64,000 nucleotides of DNA from Natrinema sp. SYSU A 869 (GTDB taxonomy: Archaea > Halobacteriota > Halobacteria > Halobacteriales > Natrialbaceae). The stretch covers positions 248,001 to 312,000 of the forward strand of contig NZ_CP082249.1 in assembly GCF_019879105.1 (NCBI RefSeq), read 5' to 3'. The notes below the pieces were generated by a model that saw only the letters and a program-made list of their open reading frames with translations, did no database searches and had not been told where the DNA came from. Position 1 is the first letter of the stretch, and each line of letters opens with the position of its first letter. The position numbers and the translations under genes were made by a program. This document shows positions 46,548 to 56,953 of this stretch, in pieces.

Positions 46548-46786
46548 ATCACCAGTCTAGCGGATAGAACCCGCCACAGACGGGAACAGGTTGTACCTGC
46601 AGTCACAGGGCACGTCGGTCTGCAGTCCCTGATTCGACGGCAGTGAATGTGGCAATGTTCGGTCCCTCGGTATCTCGAGACGGTCGACGCGGAGCGTGAC
46701 AGGTAACTGGCTCCGTGACTCCCGCCACTGGAGTTAGAATCCCGACATCTCCAAAGAGTTAGTGTCGCAGTCGACGACGGTCGAGT

Positions 46787-47785
46787 ATGCGCGGTGACCG
46801 TCCTCGACGTCGGGGTCACGGCCGAACCGGGCCGCTGTACTGCACTGACTGCGGTGAGCCACTCGAGCCGTCGGTGAACTACTGTCCGAACTGTGGCGCG
46901 ACGGCCGTCCGCTCGAGCGGGCGGTCGCGTTCAGCGTCGACGTCGCGGTCGGGTTCCGAAAGCCGACCGCGAACGGACACGAGCCGCGACACAGAAAGGA
47001 CGACCGACCGCACCGCGACCGGAACGACGGACCGCAACCGACTCGAATATCGAATCGCCGCCGCCTCCCGAGAGGGCTGGCAACTCGAGCACGACTTCGG
47101 CGATCACGCCGTGATGATCCGACGGACGTTCGGTGGCGTGGACGATCACCTGTTGGTCGCACTGATCACCGTCTGGTGGACGATGGGGATGGGGAACGTC
47201 CTCTACGGCGCGTACCGATATTTCGACGATGCCGAGCGGATGGTCGTGCGAGCGGAGCAGGTCCACAGCAATGAATCCGACGACGCCACCGCTGCGTCGA
47301 AACTCCGTCCGCGGGCGACCGCAGTCGTCGGGTGGCTGCTGGCGACGATGACCATCGCGCTCGGCGTCCAACTGGGACTATCGGCGGTGAGTCTCATCTT
47401 GGTGGCGCTCGGACTCATCCTCGCAGTCGCAGGAACGAGCGTTCTCCCATCGGTCAGTCGCCGCCTCGAGGCCCGCCACTCGGTGCTGACGAACGGGCGG
47501 ACACACACGGTGGACGAACGAACAGTCGTTGCCCCCGAAACCCCGTGTGCCGCGTGTGCCGGCCCCATCGACCGTGGACTCGAGCGGACCTACCGCGCAG
47601 AGTTTTGCGTGCTCGGCGTGCCGGTGACCGCCACCGACGGACGAAACTATTACTGCCGACAGTGTGCGAACGCGGAGTCTGCCGCGACCGGTGCGACCGA
47701 TCGCACGGCGATCATGGAACCGACGGTCGACGAGTCATCGACGGGGTCGAGGCCGGACCAGGAGCCGGAATCGGAACAGCCCTAA
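46787..47785 (+). CDS. Membrane protein with terminal zinc ribbons
   Basis: This 332-residue protein has an N-terminal zinc ribbon: CTDCGEPLEPSVNYCPNCG at about 19-37. A low-complexity Ser/Arg/Thr segment and a conserved soluble region (RLEYRIAAASREGWQLEHDFGDHAVMIRR) follow. Two to three helices span residues 130-150 and 185-225, then a second ribbon reads CAACAGPIDRG and YYCRQCAN. Such proteins are often membrane scaffolds or regulators. The family is not named here. It stands alone. Confidence 0.75.
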   Translation: MRGDRPRRRGHGRTGPLYCTDCGEPLEPSVNYCPNCGATAVRSSGRSRSASTSRSGSESRPRTDTSRDTERTTDRTATGTTDRNRLEYRIAAASREGWQLEHDFGDHAVMIRRTFGGVDDHLLVALITVWWTMGMGNVLYGAYRYFDDAERMVVRAEQVHSNESDDATAASKLRPRATAVVGWLLATMTIALGVQLGLSAVSLILVALGLILAVAGTSVLPSVSRRLEARHSVLTNGRTHTVDERTVVAPETPCAACAGPIDRGLERTYRAEFCVLGVPVTATDGRNYYCRQCANAESAATGATDRTAIMEPTVDESSTGSRPDQEPESEQP

Positions 47786-48169
47786 TAGCGTCTTACTTAC
47801 AAGCTATACGCCACTGTTCTTATGCAGAGTCGAGTAGGAAACGGCGGATTCGGGAAACCGTTGACGAACTCGAGAACGACGAGGCGATCTCCACCCAACT
47901 CGGCATCGGCTACTAACAACGTACCTGACGACGGGGAAGAGGTGGTTCTATCGACGGTCGATGGATTCCACTTTTCTTTCTACACCGAGAAATCGCCGCT
48001 ATCCGATCCGATCCGATCCGCGTCTGCCTGTACGTATCGCGAATACGTATCGCGATGACAGTTCGCCACTGACCAGCAAACCCGACGAGGGTGCATGGGT
48101 TCGCTACAGTACGCCCATGTCGTCCAATCGCTCCGGCATCATCTTCCCAAACGGCGGCTCGGTGGGTGT
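47786..48169. other. Intergenic region, possible short gene tail
   Basis: This 384-bp spacer has no intact gene. A plus-strand frame near 47835-47916 ends RKRRIRETVDELENDEAISTQLGIGY, which looks like a real helical C-terminus. It has no usable start, so it may be a remnant or a frameshifted mini-gene. The rest is uninformative. Confidence 0.35.
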
Positions 48170-49261
48170 CTAGAGGACACCCATCTCACTGAGACGTTCG
48201 GGGAGATAGGTGTCCGTCACGAAGTCTAGACCGTGAGACGCCAGTGACTGCTGTTCGGATTTCTTCCCGAGATCGAGTTGCAGTTCGATCTGTTCCTCCC
48301 AGTAGTCGGTCTGGAAGCGCGGATCCTCGAGTTCGCTCTCGAGGGCGTTGATATCCGAGTCCGCGAGCGGGTCGGTCGGCAGTTCGTACTCGACGATATC
48401 GGCGGGCTGGATGCCGATGAAGTCCGCCTCGGGGGTCGCGAGGTACTCCGAGAGATGGGCGGACTTGATCGAGCCGTAGGCGACGGAGCCGTAGATTCGA
48501 TACGACCACGGGTCACCGTCTGTAAAGACAGTAACGGGAAGATCGAGTTCGTCGTGAAGCCGCTTGGTAATCCGGCGAGTCGCGCGTGCGGGCTGACCCT
48601 TGAGGTGCACGATCAGGGCGTTGTACTCGTCGTCGAACCCGTTCTCGACCAGCCGGTCGCGCATCCCACCAGTCTCCACTGCGAGGATGAAGTCGGCATC
48701 GCTGCCGAGGAACTCGATCGTATCGGGGTTGTTCGGAATCTGGTAGCCACCTTCACCGACATCCTCCTGACAGTGGATCTCGCGCTCGCCGCGGCGGGTC
48801 TGTTCGCGGAGGTGGAGCGGTCCCATGATCGTCGCACCCGACTCCTCGGGGCGCATGTGGAAGTCCTCGCGGGTGATCCCCGAGACGATTTCTAAGTCCT
48901 CGACCATGCTGTTCGACTCGTCCTGATCGTTGAACTGGGCCTCGTCATTGTCCCAGCTCTCCGAGAGGTAGTAGAGTTCACGCAGGGTCGACGAGCGGTC
49001 CTCCTCGAGCTGGTCCGACAGGAACTCGATGGTGTAGATCGCCTTCAGAAGCTTGCGTGCGCCGCGGACGGAGTTGGCCGACCGGGTAGATTCGCGGTCG
49101 CCGTAGACCCAGACGTCCATCTCTTCGTCGTACTCGATGTTGTTCTTCGTCCGCGTCGGCACGGACATGTGGGGGATCTCGCCCAGTTCGAACTGGTCGT
49201 AGAACTGTGCCGCGAGATCGATCAACTGCTCTTGTGCCTGCTGGGTGTCGTCCGTGCTCAT
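48170..49261 (-). CDS. top6A: DNA topoisomerase VI subunit A
   Basis: Top6A is the DNA-cleaving subunit of topoisomerase VI and resembles Spo11. The 363 residues from ATG 49261 begin [30 protein letters not shown]. The catalytic Tyr lies in [13 protein letters not shown], and the TOPRIM region in [16 protein letters not shown] with [19 protein letters not shown] (DxD). Both are intact. The ORF start at 49390 is too early; Met49261 fits the family. It overlaps the top6B stop by four bases, in order top6B-top6A. Confidence 0.97.
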   Translation of the reverse strand: MSTDDTQQAQEQLIDLAAQFYDQFELGEIPHMSVPTRTKNNIEYDEEMDVWVYGDRESTRSANSVRGARKLLKAIYTIEFLSDQLEEDRSSTLRELYYLSESWDNDEAQFNDQDESNSMVEDLEIVSGITREDFHMRPEESGATIMGPLHLREQTRRGEREIHCQEDVGEGGYQIPNNPDTIEFLGSDADFILAVETGGMRDRLVENGFDDEYNALIVHLKGQPARATRRITKRLHDELDLPVTVFTDGDPWSYRIYGSVAYGSIKSAHLSEYLATPEADFIGIQPADIVEYELPTDPLADSDINALESELEDPRFQTDYWEEQIELQLDLGKKSEQQSLASHGLDFVTDTYLPERLSEMGVL

Positions 49262-51810
49262 TGTTTCACCGTTAATTTCTCGCTTTCGACGCCTTTGACG
49301 TCCAAATCGAGCGTTGCGTCGTCCGGCACCTCGTACTCGAGGGCTGCCTCGTCGTCGCTCGAGACCTCTGGTTCCCACTTGACGAACCACTCACCGTCCA
49401 TTTCGACGACGGTCGCGCTGTCGGAGAGGTCGGTAGGCTCGGCCGAGACGATGTCGGTGATCTCGAGCGATTCGTTCGTGCTCGAGTTGTTCTCGACGAC
49501 GACGGAGACGGCTGTTCCGTCGCCGTTTTGCTCCGTGTGGCGCTCGACCAGGACGTTGTTCATGATTCGCGCGATCGCATCGTCGATGTCGGGCTCCTCG
49601 CGGTCGGTGACTTCGGCGACCTTCGTGGCCATCTCCGGGAGAATCTTCCCGAGGACGTTCTGTTTCTTCCGGCGCTTTTGCATCGACCGGCGCTTGTTGA
49701 GGTAGCTCTTGAGGTCGCGGGCCGCCTCCCGAATGGCGAGTTCGATCTCGTCTTCGATTTCGGGAACGTTTGCGACGGCGTCTTTCGATTCGCTGGTGAA
49801 TGGGACGTTGGTCGAGGCAACGTGAACCATGATCACGACCGGCCCGTTCGGCAGGCCGGAGCCGCCGGGCTGGTCGAGGCCGTAGTTACGCCATCCGATC
49901 GACTTGACCACGTCCGTCGTCGCACAGGCACCGCGCTGGTAGACCAGCGGCACCCGGTTCGCGAATCGCATGACTTCACCGGTTCCCTCGGCGGGAAGGT
50001 CGCCGCCGTAGGCGATCCCGGCCTCGACGATGAACGGATCGCCGCCGGAGACGCCGGCGTCCCGCGTCGCGGACGAATAGAAGTCGGCATCGAACTCCTT
50101 CTCGAGGCCGGCGGTGATGAGGTCCTCGGTGATGGGCGCGAGACACCGCGTCGGCGGTGCCATGATGTCAGTCGCACGCATCGCATCGACGAGGTTGCTG
50201 GTCGCGTCGCGGTTGCCGTCGAGCTCCCGAACGAGCGGCGGCTCGTCCGGTACGGTGGCCATTATGTCCCAGATCGCCTCGGTGACGTTCTCACGAGCCG
50301 TCTCACCGAAAGAGACGTCGTCGTACTCCTCAGTCAGATCGGCGGCCCGGTTAACGTATGTCCGAAGTTCCTTGTGGGTGAGCCGGTGACGGACGTTCTC
50401 GTCCGCATGTTCGTCCTCGAACTTGGCCGCGAGTCGGTCGGCGAAGGCGTGAATGACCTCGTCGTCCTTGCGGGTGCTCGTCGCCTCGTCCGTAAGGGCA
50501 TAGAGGTCGGTGACCAGCCGCGAGTCGCCCTCAACCACCGGTTCGGTCTCTGCCTCGTCTTCGCTGCCGACTGTGTCAGCCGCGGCATCGCCCGCTGCCT
50601 CGACAGCGTCGATCAGCTCGAGCCAGACCGCTTCGACAGCGTTTTCGCGGACGGTGTCGCCGAACGTCGTTCCGTGGTCGTCCTCGACCGCGTCGGCGGC
50701 CGATTCGACGGCCTCGAGCAGCTCGGAGTGTGCAACGCGGTCGTAGTCGGTGACTGTGTCGGCGATGGCCTCGGCAAACGCCGCCGTCGCATCGGGGCCT
50801 TTGTTCGCCGTCGCGTTCTCGACTGCGGCGTGGAGGTCGATATCCTCTCGCGGGCGTCGCCCGCTCGAGTTAGCCGCGGAGCGTGGCTCCGCGCTCTCCT
50901 CGTGGTTCGCCGGCGGTCGCCAGCGCATCTCGCGGCCGTAGTAACGGTCGCGGAACTCGTTGATGATTGAGTCAGCGGTCTTCTTCCCGACGCGGGTGAA
51001 CTCCTCCTGGACGAATCCCGAGACCGTCTGGGAGTCCGTCGCCGTCAGCATCTTCATCACGGTGCCGAGTTCGACGCCGTGGGGATGGGGCCGGATCTCC
51101 TCAGTCTCCTCGGGGAGCTGGTCGGTCGCGCGCTCGAACTTGAAGTGTTCCTGTGGCTCGCGCAACTCGAGGCGAGCGTGGGGGTTGACGACCGCCGTGT
51201 GTTTGATATAGTCGTGGAGCTGCTGACGTGCGCGCATGTTGGCTTCCATCTCGAGTTCGATGCGCGTCCCGTGGGGGCGGTCCCACGTAGTCTTCTCCTC
51301 GACGCTAATCTCGGGCTCGTTACTGTCGGTGTCGACGATGAGCTCGAAGTACTCGGCCTCGCTCGAGCCTTGGGTTCGACTGGTAATCTTGGCGGGTTTC
51401 CCGCTGGTCAACTGGGCATAGAGAACCGCAGCAGAGATTCCGATCCCCTGTTGCCCGCGAGATTGTTCGCGTGCGTGAAAGCGAGAGCCGTAGAGGAGTT
51501 TCCCGAAAACCTTCGGGAGTGTTTCTTTCGTGAGTCCCGGACCGTTGTCCTCGACGATCAGGCGGTAGTAGTCGCCGGCTTCCTGAATCTCGACATAAAT
51601 GTCCGGGAGAATACCCGACTCCTCGGCGGCGTCTAAGGCGTTGTCAACGGCCTCCTTGACGGCCGTGACAAGGCCTCGAGCGCCGCTGTCGAAGCCGAGC
51701 ATGTGCTTGTTCTTCTCGAAGAACTCGGCGATGGAGATCGACTGCTGGCTTTCTGCCAGCTCCTCGGCGATCCCCGCTTCGTCACCGAGTGTCGACTGGA
51801 ACGACGTCAT
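49258..51810 (-). CDS. top6B: DNA topoisomerase VI subunit B
   Basis: Top6B supplies ATP-driven strand capture. The 850 residues include the Bergerat ATP fold: [41 protein letters not shown], and [24 protein letters not shown]. An H2TH-like helical region follows, then a transducer with [21 protein letters not shown] and a C-terminal Ig-like domain ending [17 protein letters not shown]. The acidic linker of about 150 residues (about 310-480) is larger than in most archaea. Order and overlap with top6A form one operon. Confidence 0.97.
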   Translation of the reverse strand: MTSFQSTLGDEAGIAEELAESQQSISIAEFFEKNKHMLGFDSGARGLVTAVKEAVDNALDAAEESGILPDIYVEIQEAGDYYRLIVEDNGPGLTKETLPKVFGKLLYGSRFHAREQSRGQQGIGISAAVLYAQLTSGKPAKITSRTQGSSEAEYFELIVDTDSNEPEISVEEKTTWDRPHGTRIELEMEANMRARQQLHDYIKHTAVVNPHARLELREPQEHFKFERATDQLPEETEEIRPHPHGVELGTVMKMLTATDSQTVSGFVQEEFTRVGKKTADSIINEFRDRYYGREMRWRPPANHEESAEPRSAANSSGRRPREDIDLHAAVENATANKGPDATAAFAEAIADTVTDYDRVAHSELLEAVESAADAVEDDHGTTFGDTVRENAVEAVWLELIDAVEAAGDAAADTVGSEDEAETEPVVEGDSRLVTDLYALTDEATSTRKDDEVIHAFADRLAAKFEDEHADENVRHRLTHKELRTYVNRAADLTEEYDDVSFGETARENVTEAIWDIMATVPDEPPLVRELDGNRDATSNLVDAMRATDIMAPPTRCLAPITEDLITAGLEKEFDADFYSSATRDAGVSGGDPFIVEAGIAYGGDLPAEGTGEVMRFANRVPLVYQRGACATTDVVKSIGWRNYGLDQPGGSGLPNGPVVIMVHVASTNVPFTSESKDAVANVPEIEDEIELAIREAARDLKSYLNKRRSMQKRRKKQNVLGKILPEMATKVAEVTDREEPDIDDAIARIMNNVLVERHTEQNGDGTAVSVVVENNSSTNESLEITDIVSAEPTDLSDSATVVEMDGEWFVKWEPEVSSDDEAALEYEVPDDATLDLDVKGVESEKLTVKQ

Positions 51811-51933
51811 CGTCTTCCCTTACTAACGGGGAGGCTAAAAGGTGTGTGCTACCGGAGTGAAAGTGATTCCGCACCCCGTTCCGTGACGGTTCGATGTGCA
51901 TGTGACTGGCAGCCAGCGGGTTCTAACCCCCGA

Positions 51934-52107
51934 TTAGAAGCTAATAATCCGGTTGTCGACGTCAGCCAGCGAGCGGACGCTTGGGTGGCTGTCGTTGTCG
52001 TCGATGGCAACGACGCTGACGTCGTCGATCGTTTCCTTGACGCCGAACGCGCCGGCACAGTAGTCGCAGGCGGCGGCCTCGTCGCTGGCGGACTGATAGC
52101 GGTCGTG
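51934..52107 (-). pseudogene. C-terminal fragment of a DsrE-like protein gene
   Basis: On the minus strand a frame from the edge of the MITE to a stop at 51934 reads HDRYQSASDEAAACDYC, AGAFGVKETIDDVSVVAI and SHPSVRSLADVDNRIISF. This matches the C-terminal half of haloarchaeal DsrE-family proteins (small sulfur-relay-type proteins), with Cys residues in ACDYC. The upstream half is not visible beyond the MITE, so the gene is not functional here. Confidence 0.65.
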
Positions 52108-52212
52108 TACTGTCAGACAGAACTTGTTGAATCAATCAGTGAATTCGTCCGTCTCCACAGTCGACGGACGATCTTTCGCGATCGAATCTGCAGTGACTTC
52201 TGTCCGACAGTA
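52108..52212. mobile_element. 105-bp MITE-like element
   Basis: The ends are TACTGTCAGACAGAA (52108-52122) and TTCTGTCCGACAGTA (52198-52212), inverted repeats matching at 14 of 15 positions. No transposase frame lies inside, so it would need an element supplied in trans. No clear target duplication is seen. It abuts the truncated DsrE fragment exactly at the HDRY codons, which suggests it helped to disrupt that gene. Confidence 0.65.
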
Positions 52213-52294
52213 TGGTAGTTGTGGTCTCGTCTTCCAGTTTCGGGATCCACTGCGTCCCGGCACCGTCACCGGAACGCTATGCGTTCTGGGTCCC

Positions 52295-52317
52295 TCGAAA
52301 ATCGCGGTGATTTTCGA
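52295..52317. repeat. Short hairpin in scarred region
   Basis: TCGAAAATC and GATTTTCGA form a perfect 9-bp stem with a 5-base loop. It may be part of a mobile-element end or an RNA hairpin. Function unknown. Confidence 0.5.
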
Positions 52318-52504
52318 CCGTCGAAGATGTGTTCCAGCTCGTCGTTGGTTCTCGGCGAACTTCCTGGCTGCCTCAAGGCCGTTGACGAGGCGGCCGGTAT
52401 CGCTGTGCAACGGGCTCAAACCGCCGCCTGCTGCGAGATTTCGGTAAGCCGAACGATCGTGAAAGCGGCCCAAAAGTGAGTCCCCGACCCGCTCGAGTCC
52501 GCGT

Positions 52505-53953
52505 TCAGTGGCTGTGCTCGTGATCGTGGCCATGCCCATGACCACCGCCGCGAGTGAACTGTCCGGAGAACGCGCGCTGGACAACTTCGGAGAGCGCGGG
52601 ATGGATATGGACCGACTGCCGGATGTCCTGGACCGTCCCGGAGCCGGCCGTCATCGCGACGACGACCTCCTGGATCAGGTCCGAGGCCTCGGGACCGATG
52701 ATATGACAGCCCAGAATTTCGCCCTCGAGGTCGATAATCGGTTTGACGAATCCCTCGGCGTGCATCGCGCTGCCGCGGGCCGTCTCCTCGTAGCGGTAGG
52801 TTCGTTTGGCGTACTCGCGGTCGGTGGCGCGCAGTTCCTGCTCGGTGAGGCCGACGCCGGCGACCTCTGGCGAGGCGAAGACCGCGAAGGGCATCGCGGA
52901 GTAGTCGACCGGCTCGGGGTTGTCGCCGAACAGGTTCCGCGCGACGGCTCGCGCTTCGTGATTCGCGTTGTGTTTGAGCAGGTACTCGCCGACGATATCG
53001 CCGAGCGCCCAGACGCCCTCGGCGGTCGTCCGCAGGTACTCGTCGGTCTCAACGAATCCGGCCGCGTCAGTTCCGATACCGGTGGCCTCGACGTTCAGCG
53101 TGTCCGTATTCGGGACCCTGCCGGCCGCGACGAGCAGTTCGTCGCCGGTCACGGAGACGGTGTCGACGCCGCTCGCCGCGTCATCGTCCGGTTCCGGGAA
53201 GGGGCGCGCCTCGACGGTGATCGAATCTCCGGACTGCATGGCTGCGGTGGCCTCGTAGCCGGTATACACGTCGAACCGGTCAGCGTAGCGTTCCGTGAAC
53301 GCGGCGGCCAATTCCTCGTCGGTATCGGGGAGTAGATTCGGTCGCCGACCGACGATCGACACGTCGCTTCCGAACGTCCCGAAGAACTGCCCCAGTTCGG
53401 CGGCGATGTAGCCGCCGCCGACGATGACGAGGTGGTCCGGCGGAGCCTGCAACTGGAGGGCCTCCCTGCTGGTGAGATAGTCGACGGTCTCGATGCCGTC
53501 AATGGGCGGGATCGCCGGGCGCGTCCCCGCCGCGACAAGGATGGTGTCCGCAGCGAGGCGCTCACCATCCCGTTCCCCGCCGGAGAACTCGAGCATCCGG
53601 TCGTCGACGAATCGGCCTTCCGCCCGATACAGGTCGATCCGGTCCGACGACGCGAGTCCGCGTTCGATCGAGTCCGAACTGCCGTGGACGTCCTCGGTGA
53701 CCTCCTGAACGATGTCGGCGAACCGAACGTCGTTCACCGTCGTGCCGATCCCGAACTCGTCGGCACGCTGGATCGTCTCCATCACGTCGGCGTGGTACAG
53801 CAGCTTCTTCGAGGGAATACACCCGCGGTTGAGACAGGTGCCGCCGAGCCGTCCCTTCTCGACGACCGCGACCGACTGGCCCTGATTCGCCGCCGCGTTC
53901 GCCACGTCGAGCCCGGAGCCGGAACCGATGACGAGAAAGTCGTACTCCTCCAT
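52505..53953 (-). CDS. NAD(P)-dependent disulfide reductase, His-rich tail
   Basis: This 482-residue flavoprotein has the disulfide-reductase layout. FAD binding is MEEYDFLVIGSGSGLDVANAA. The redox-active pair is GGTCLNRGCIPSKK, NAD binding is LVIVGGGYIAAELGQFFG, and a dimer end reads HIHPALSEVVQRAF. The family includes dihydrolipoamide, mercuric and mycothione reductases and the haloarchaeal bis-gamma-glutamylcystine reductase, and I cannot choose firmly. The last 14 residues, GGGHGHGHDHEHSH, form a likely metal-binding tail. A GCS2-like gene elsewhere in the window suggests thiol metabolism but is not adjacent. Confidence 0.85.
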   Translation of the reverse strand: MEEYDFLVIGSGSGLDVANAAANQGQSVAVVEKGRLGGTCLNRGCIPSKKLLYHADVMETIQRADEFGIGTTVNDVRFADIVQEVTEDVHGSSDSIERGLASSDRIDLYRAEGRFVDDRMLEFSGGERDGERLAADTILVAAGTRPAIPPIDGIETVDYLTSREALQLQAPPDHLVIVGGGYIAAELGQFFGTFGSDVSIVGRRPNLLPDTDEELAAAFTERYADRFDVYTGYEATAAMQSGDSITVEARPFPEPDDDAASGVDTVSVTGDELLVAAGRVPNTDTLNVEATGIGTDAAGFVETDEYLRTTAEGVWALGDIVGEYLLKHNANHEARAVARNLFGDNPEPVDYSAMPFAVFASPEVAGVGLTEQELRATDREYAKRTYRYEETARGSAMHAEGFVKPIIDLEGEILGCHIIGPEASDLIQEVVVAMTAGSGTVQDIRQSVHIHPALSEVVQRAFSGQFTRGGGHGHGHDHEHSH

Positions 53954-54064
53954 AGATAGTACTGGTTCCGGAGCGCAATGAATGCCGTTCTGCGTTTCCT
54001 TAGAAACTGAACTGAATACTCCCGGGATGTAGTCGAAAACTGATTCAGGGAGCGGACGATCGGT

Positions 54065-55063
54065 TCACTCCTCGGCCGGCGGCCACTCCCACGCGTCACC
54101 TCGGACGATACCGAGCAGGTGCTGGCGGCGCTCGGTCAGGTCCTCGAGCGCGTCTTCGAACTCGTCGTCGGAGACGGTCGGAATGTCGTCCTCGCGGAGT
54201 CGAGCGAGGTCCGGCGACGGTGGCACCTCGTCGGCCGGCTCGATGAACGCGGCGTCGAGCGTCTCGAGGTAGCTCTGGGCGCTCGAGCGGCCGTTCTCGA
54301 TGATCGCGGGATCGGGACTGTAGTCGTCCGGAACGCCGTACTGAAAGAGCGCGAGCGATTCGTCGAAGATGGGAACGGCCACGGCGGAGGCTCGATCGGC
54401 CCGCTCACTGTGGTAGTAGTGCAGAATCGGATAGGACTTGTGCTGCTCGGCCAGCAGGCTCAGATCCGACGCGAGCGACTCGAGGGCCAGATCGAGGCCC
54501 TGAAAGTCATCACCGGTCCAGCCCGTTCGGACGAACGCTTCGCTTCGCTCTCCCAGTCCCGTGACAGTACTGGCGAAGGAGCGTTTATCGGAGACGGCTC
54601 CGAGAACGGTGAGAATGTAGGAGACGCCGAGCGTGACGAAGGCCATTCCGGAGGCCGTCGTGAACGCGCTGGCGATCTCCCAGACGTCGCCCAGCGGCGT
54701 GTAATCGCCGTTGCCGTCCGTGAACATCGTGTAGGCGACGTAGTAGAACCGCCCCGACCAGTCGGCGACTGCGCCAGTGCGCGTACTGATAAGGGAAGAC
54801 GGGTAGCTGGCGAAGATTAGCGTCCACCCGAGCCAGATGAGGCCGATCCACATCGCGAGTGTGAGGACGAGAATGAGCGGACCGGTGATACTGAGCGCTT
54901 TGTTGTGCTCCCCGCTTGCGGTCCGAAGACTGTGCCAGACAGCAGTCGTGAGCCGACCAGAAACGGGACCGGAGCCGCCGTCGACCCAGAGGGTCGTCCA
55001 GAGGATGTCCACGACCGCAGCGACGAGAATGACGATCCCGGCGACGAGATAAAACGGATTCAT
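54065..55063 (-). CDS. Two-pore-type ion channel with unusual GNG filter
   Basis: This 332-residue protein has three hydrophobic helices and a pore loop. The filter-like motif is TMFTDGNGDYTPLGD, aligned where K+ channels have T-V-G-Y-G-D; here the tyrosine is replaced by asparagine (GNG). A helix LGVSYILTVLGAV follows. The C-terminal 170 residues are acidic, with no recognisable domain. It may conduct K+ or another cation less selectively. The ATG overlaps the stop of the SGNH gene by four bases, forming one operon. Confidence 0.75.
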   Translation of the reverse strand: MNPFYLVAGIVILVAAVVDILWTTLWVDGGSGPVSGRLTTAVWHSLRTASGEHNKALSITGPLILVLTLAMWIGLIWLGWTLIFASYPSSLISTRTGAVADWSGRFYYVAYTMFTDGNGDYTPLGDVWEIASAFTTASGMAFVTLGVSYILTVLGAVSDKRSFASTVTGLGERSEAFVRTGWTGDDFQGLDLALESLASDLSLLAEQHKSYPILHYYHSERADRASAVAVPIFDESLALFQYGVPDDYSPDPAIIENGRSSAQSYLETLDAAFIEPADEVPPSPDLARLREDDIPTVSDDEFEDALEDLTERRQHLLGIVRGDAWEWPPAEE

Positions 55064-56318
55064 TCGACGACTGCCCGCTCTTCGATGACGTCCGCCAGCA
55101 CCTGCGCGATTTCCGCGTTGGTCTCGGGGCTGTAGTGGCCGCCCTCCCCGCGTTCGACGTACAGCGATTCGACATCGCCGTCGTCGGGCGAGAGATGCGT
55201 AGCCATATCGATCGTCGTCAGCTCGTCGTATCGGTCGTCGAGTCGCTCCATCAGGTCACCGTAGATCGGCCCGTGTTCGGATTCGTACGTCGCGTACCGG
55301 AGCTGTTGGACCATCACGAAGGTCGGCTCGAAGTCCTGCTCGTTCGCGTAGTCGACGAACTCCTGAATGAGCGCGTCGAAAAGGTACTCATGGGTCTCGA
55401 ACAACCGCTCGTGGTATCGGACACGAGGCTGTTCTAACCGCAGCGCCGACTGGGTCTGTTCTAGGTCGAAGTCGATCCCTGGAATCGGCCGTCCGAGACG
55501 GCGCTCGAGTTCCTTCCCGGCCGTATACGCCGCGTACCGGACGTGTTCATCCTTCTCGAGAAATCAGTGGTGTAGGGTCGCGACGCGAAGTGCGGCTTGA
55601 ACCAGTGCTCGTAATGGAAGTCGTACTCCCGCAGGAAGTCGGCCTTCGACTTGAGGTCGAGCAACTCCTCCTTCTCGTCGACGGGGCTCTCGACGCGCTC
55701 GAGATCGCCGTCTTCCAGCACGTACCGGGGTTTGACGGCGAGGATGTTGCCGAACTCCTGGTAGTGTTTCCAGACGCTCAAGATGCGGGCGATCGAGGAG
55801 GCGGTGACGACCATGAAGACGTGGTCAGTCGGGTCCTCGGGGTACTGTCGTTTGAGTCGCATGAGCGCCTGATCGAGCCCGTAGTTGCCGCCACCGTAGT
55901 TTGCGACGTGGGTATCGAGCTCCTGGGCGAGGTAGTTCTGGAAGGTCTCGTCGTTGTTGACCTCCCGGCAAAAGCAGTAGGAGTCGCCGTAGGTCGAGAC
56001 GGTGATATCGGCGTCGGAGTCACGCTCCCTCGCGGGACAGACCCGACTCGCGTACTCGTCCGTCGAGTACGTGACGACGCTGCGGAGTTCCTCCCCGGGG
56101 AGGTGATCGCCCGTATCCTTCTGTTTCTCCCGGTTCGGTTGGGGGCACCAGCCCAGTTCGGGATCGAAGCTGCTGAACTTCCCCAATAGCTCCCGGTCGA
56201 TTTCGGGGAATTCCTCGGTCGCGACCGAGGGGATCCGTTCGAGCGCCCGATACGACACGACCTCGAGAACCACCACGCCACCGACGAGAGCGAGCACTAG
56301 CGCGACGAGCGGAAGCAT
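55060..56318 (-). CDS. Membrane-anchored SGNH-type hydrolase, one-base frameshift
   Basis: The gene starts at 56318 with MLPLVALVLALVGGVVVLEVV, a membrane anchor. SGNH-like features include VSTYGDSYCFCREVNNDETFQNYLAQ (GDS with the catalytic Ser) and HVANYGGGNYGLDQAL. The frame shifts near 55560; adding one base joins PYTTDF to LEKDEHVRYAAYTAGKELERR and then to FETHEYLFDALIQEF. A late GGHYSPETNAEIA supplies the His that completes an SGNH site. The repaired protein has 419 residues. The loss of one base resembles those in rfcL and the MBL gene, so an error is likely. Confidence 0.78.
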
Positions 56319-56425
56319 CGGACCACTGTACCAGAACACAGGATAAGTGGATTGTGCCGGAGTATGCCACTTTCAGGACCGCAGAGACGACCGCCGCGCT
56401 CTGGCTGTCGGACGGGAGTGGCGAA

Positions 56426-56953
56426 TTAGGTCGCCGTGCGTCGAACATCTACCTGCCGACGTCGGGTACGGATCGTGTAGGCGCTGTAGGAACCGAGCCC
56501 GAACGCGACCAGGCCGACGACGATATCGATCCAGACACCGATATCGCTCGTCGTCTCCGTGACGCCCAATCCGGTACCGAGCAGGAACGGGGTAGCGGCG
56601 AGCCACAGTCCGAGGAGGGCGACGAGCGAGGCGACGCCGAGACTTCCGAACTCGCGGTTCGACCGGCGGAAGTAATTGTATGCACCGGCGAGGAGCAGCG
56701 TCGCTCCGACGAGGACGTCGTTCCAGAACTGACTCGCGGCGAGCTCGAGGACGACAGCCTCGGCGAGCAGAACAAGTCCGAGCAGGCCCACGACCGCGGC
56801 GATCCACGTCCCCCGTTCGGCCGAATTGGGTTCGTGTGGCGTTCTGTCGCGGCCGGTCAGTTCCTCGTCCCCGCGACCGTCGTGCTCTGATGCGCCGTCT
56901 TCGTCGCCACGCCAGGGTGTCTCGGGGTTCTCGGTGCCGTCGTAATCGCTCAT
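56426..56953 (-). CDS. SPW-repeat membrane protein
   Basis: From ATG 56953 the protein has 175 residues. The first 47 are an acidic head (MSDYDGTENPETPWRGDEDG). About four helices follow (near 49-68, 75-90, 102-120, 133-152), with LLGLWLAATPFLL in the style of SPW-repeat proteins. A short basic tail ends RTRRRQVDVRRTAT. SPW proteins are membrane proteins of unknown role. It lies between the SGNH gene and the stress protein. Confidence 0.75.
   Translation of the reverse strand: MSDYDGTENPETPWRGDEDGASEHDGRGDEELTGRDRTPHEPNSAERGTWIAAVVGLLGLVLLAEAVVLELAASQFWNDVLVGATLLLAGAYNYFRRSNREFGSLGVASLVALLGLWLAATPFLLGTGLGVTETTSDIGVWIDIVVGLVAFGLGSYSAYTIRTRRRQVDVRRTAT

Larger units (their letters stand above)
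51811..52504. other. Scarred intergenic region with gene fragment and MITE
   Basis: Nearly 700 bp between top6B and the disulfide reductase hold no intact gene. They contain a DsrE gene fragment, a 105-bp MITE-like element and a hairpin at 52295-52317 (TCGAAAATC / GATTTTCGA). These suggest repeated insertion and deletion. Confidence 0.6.
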
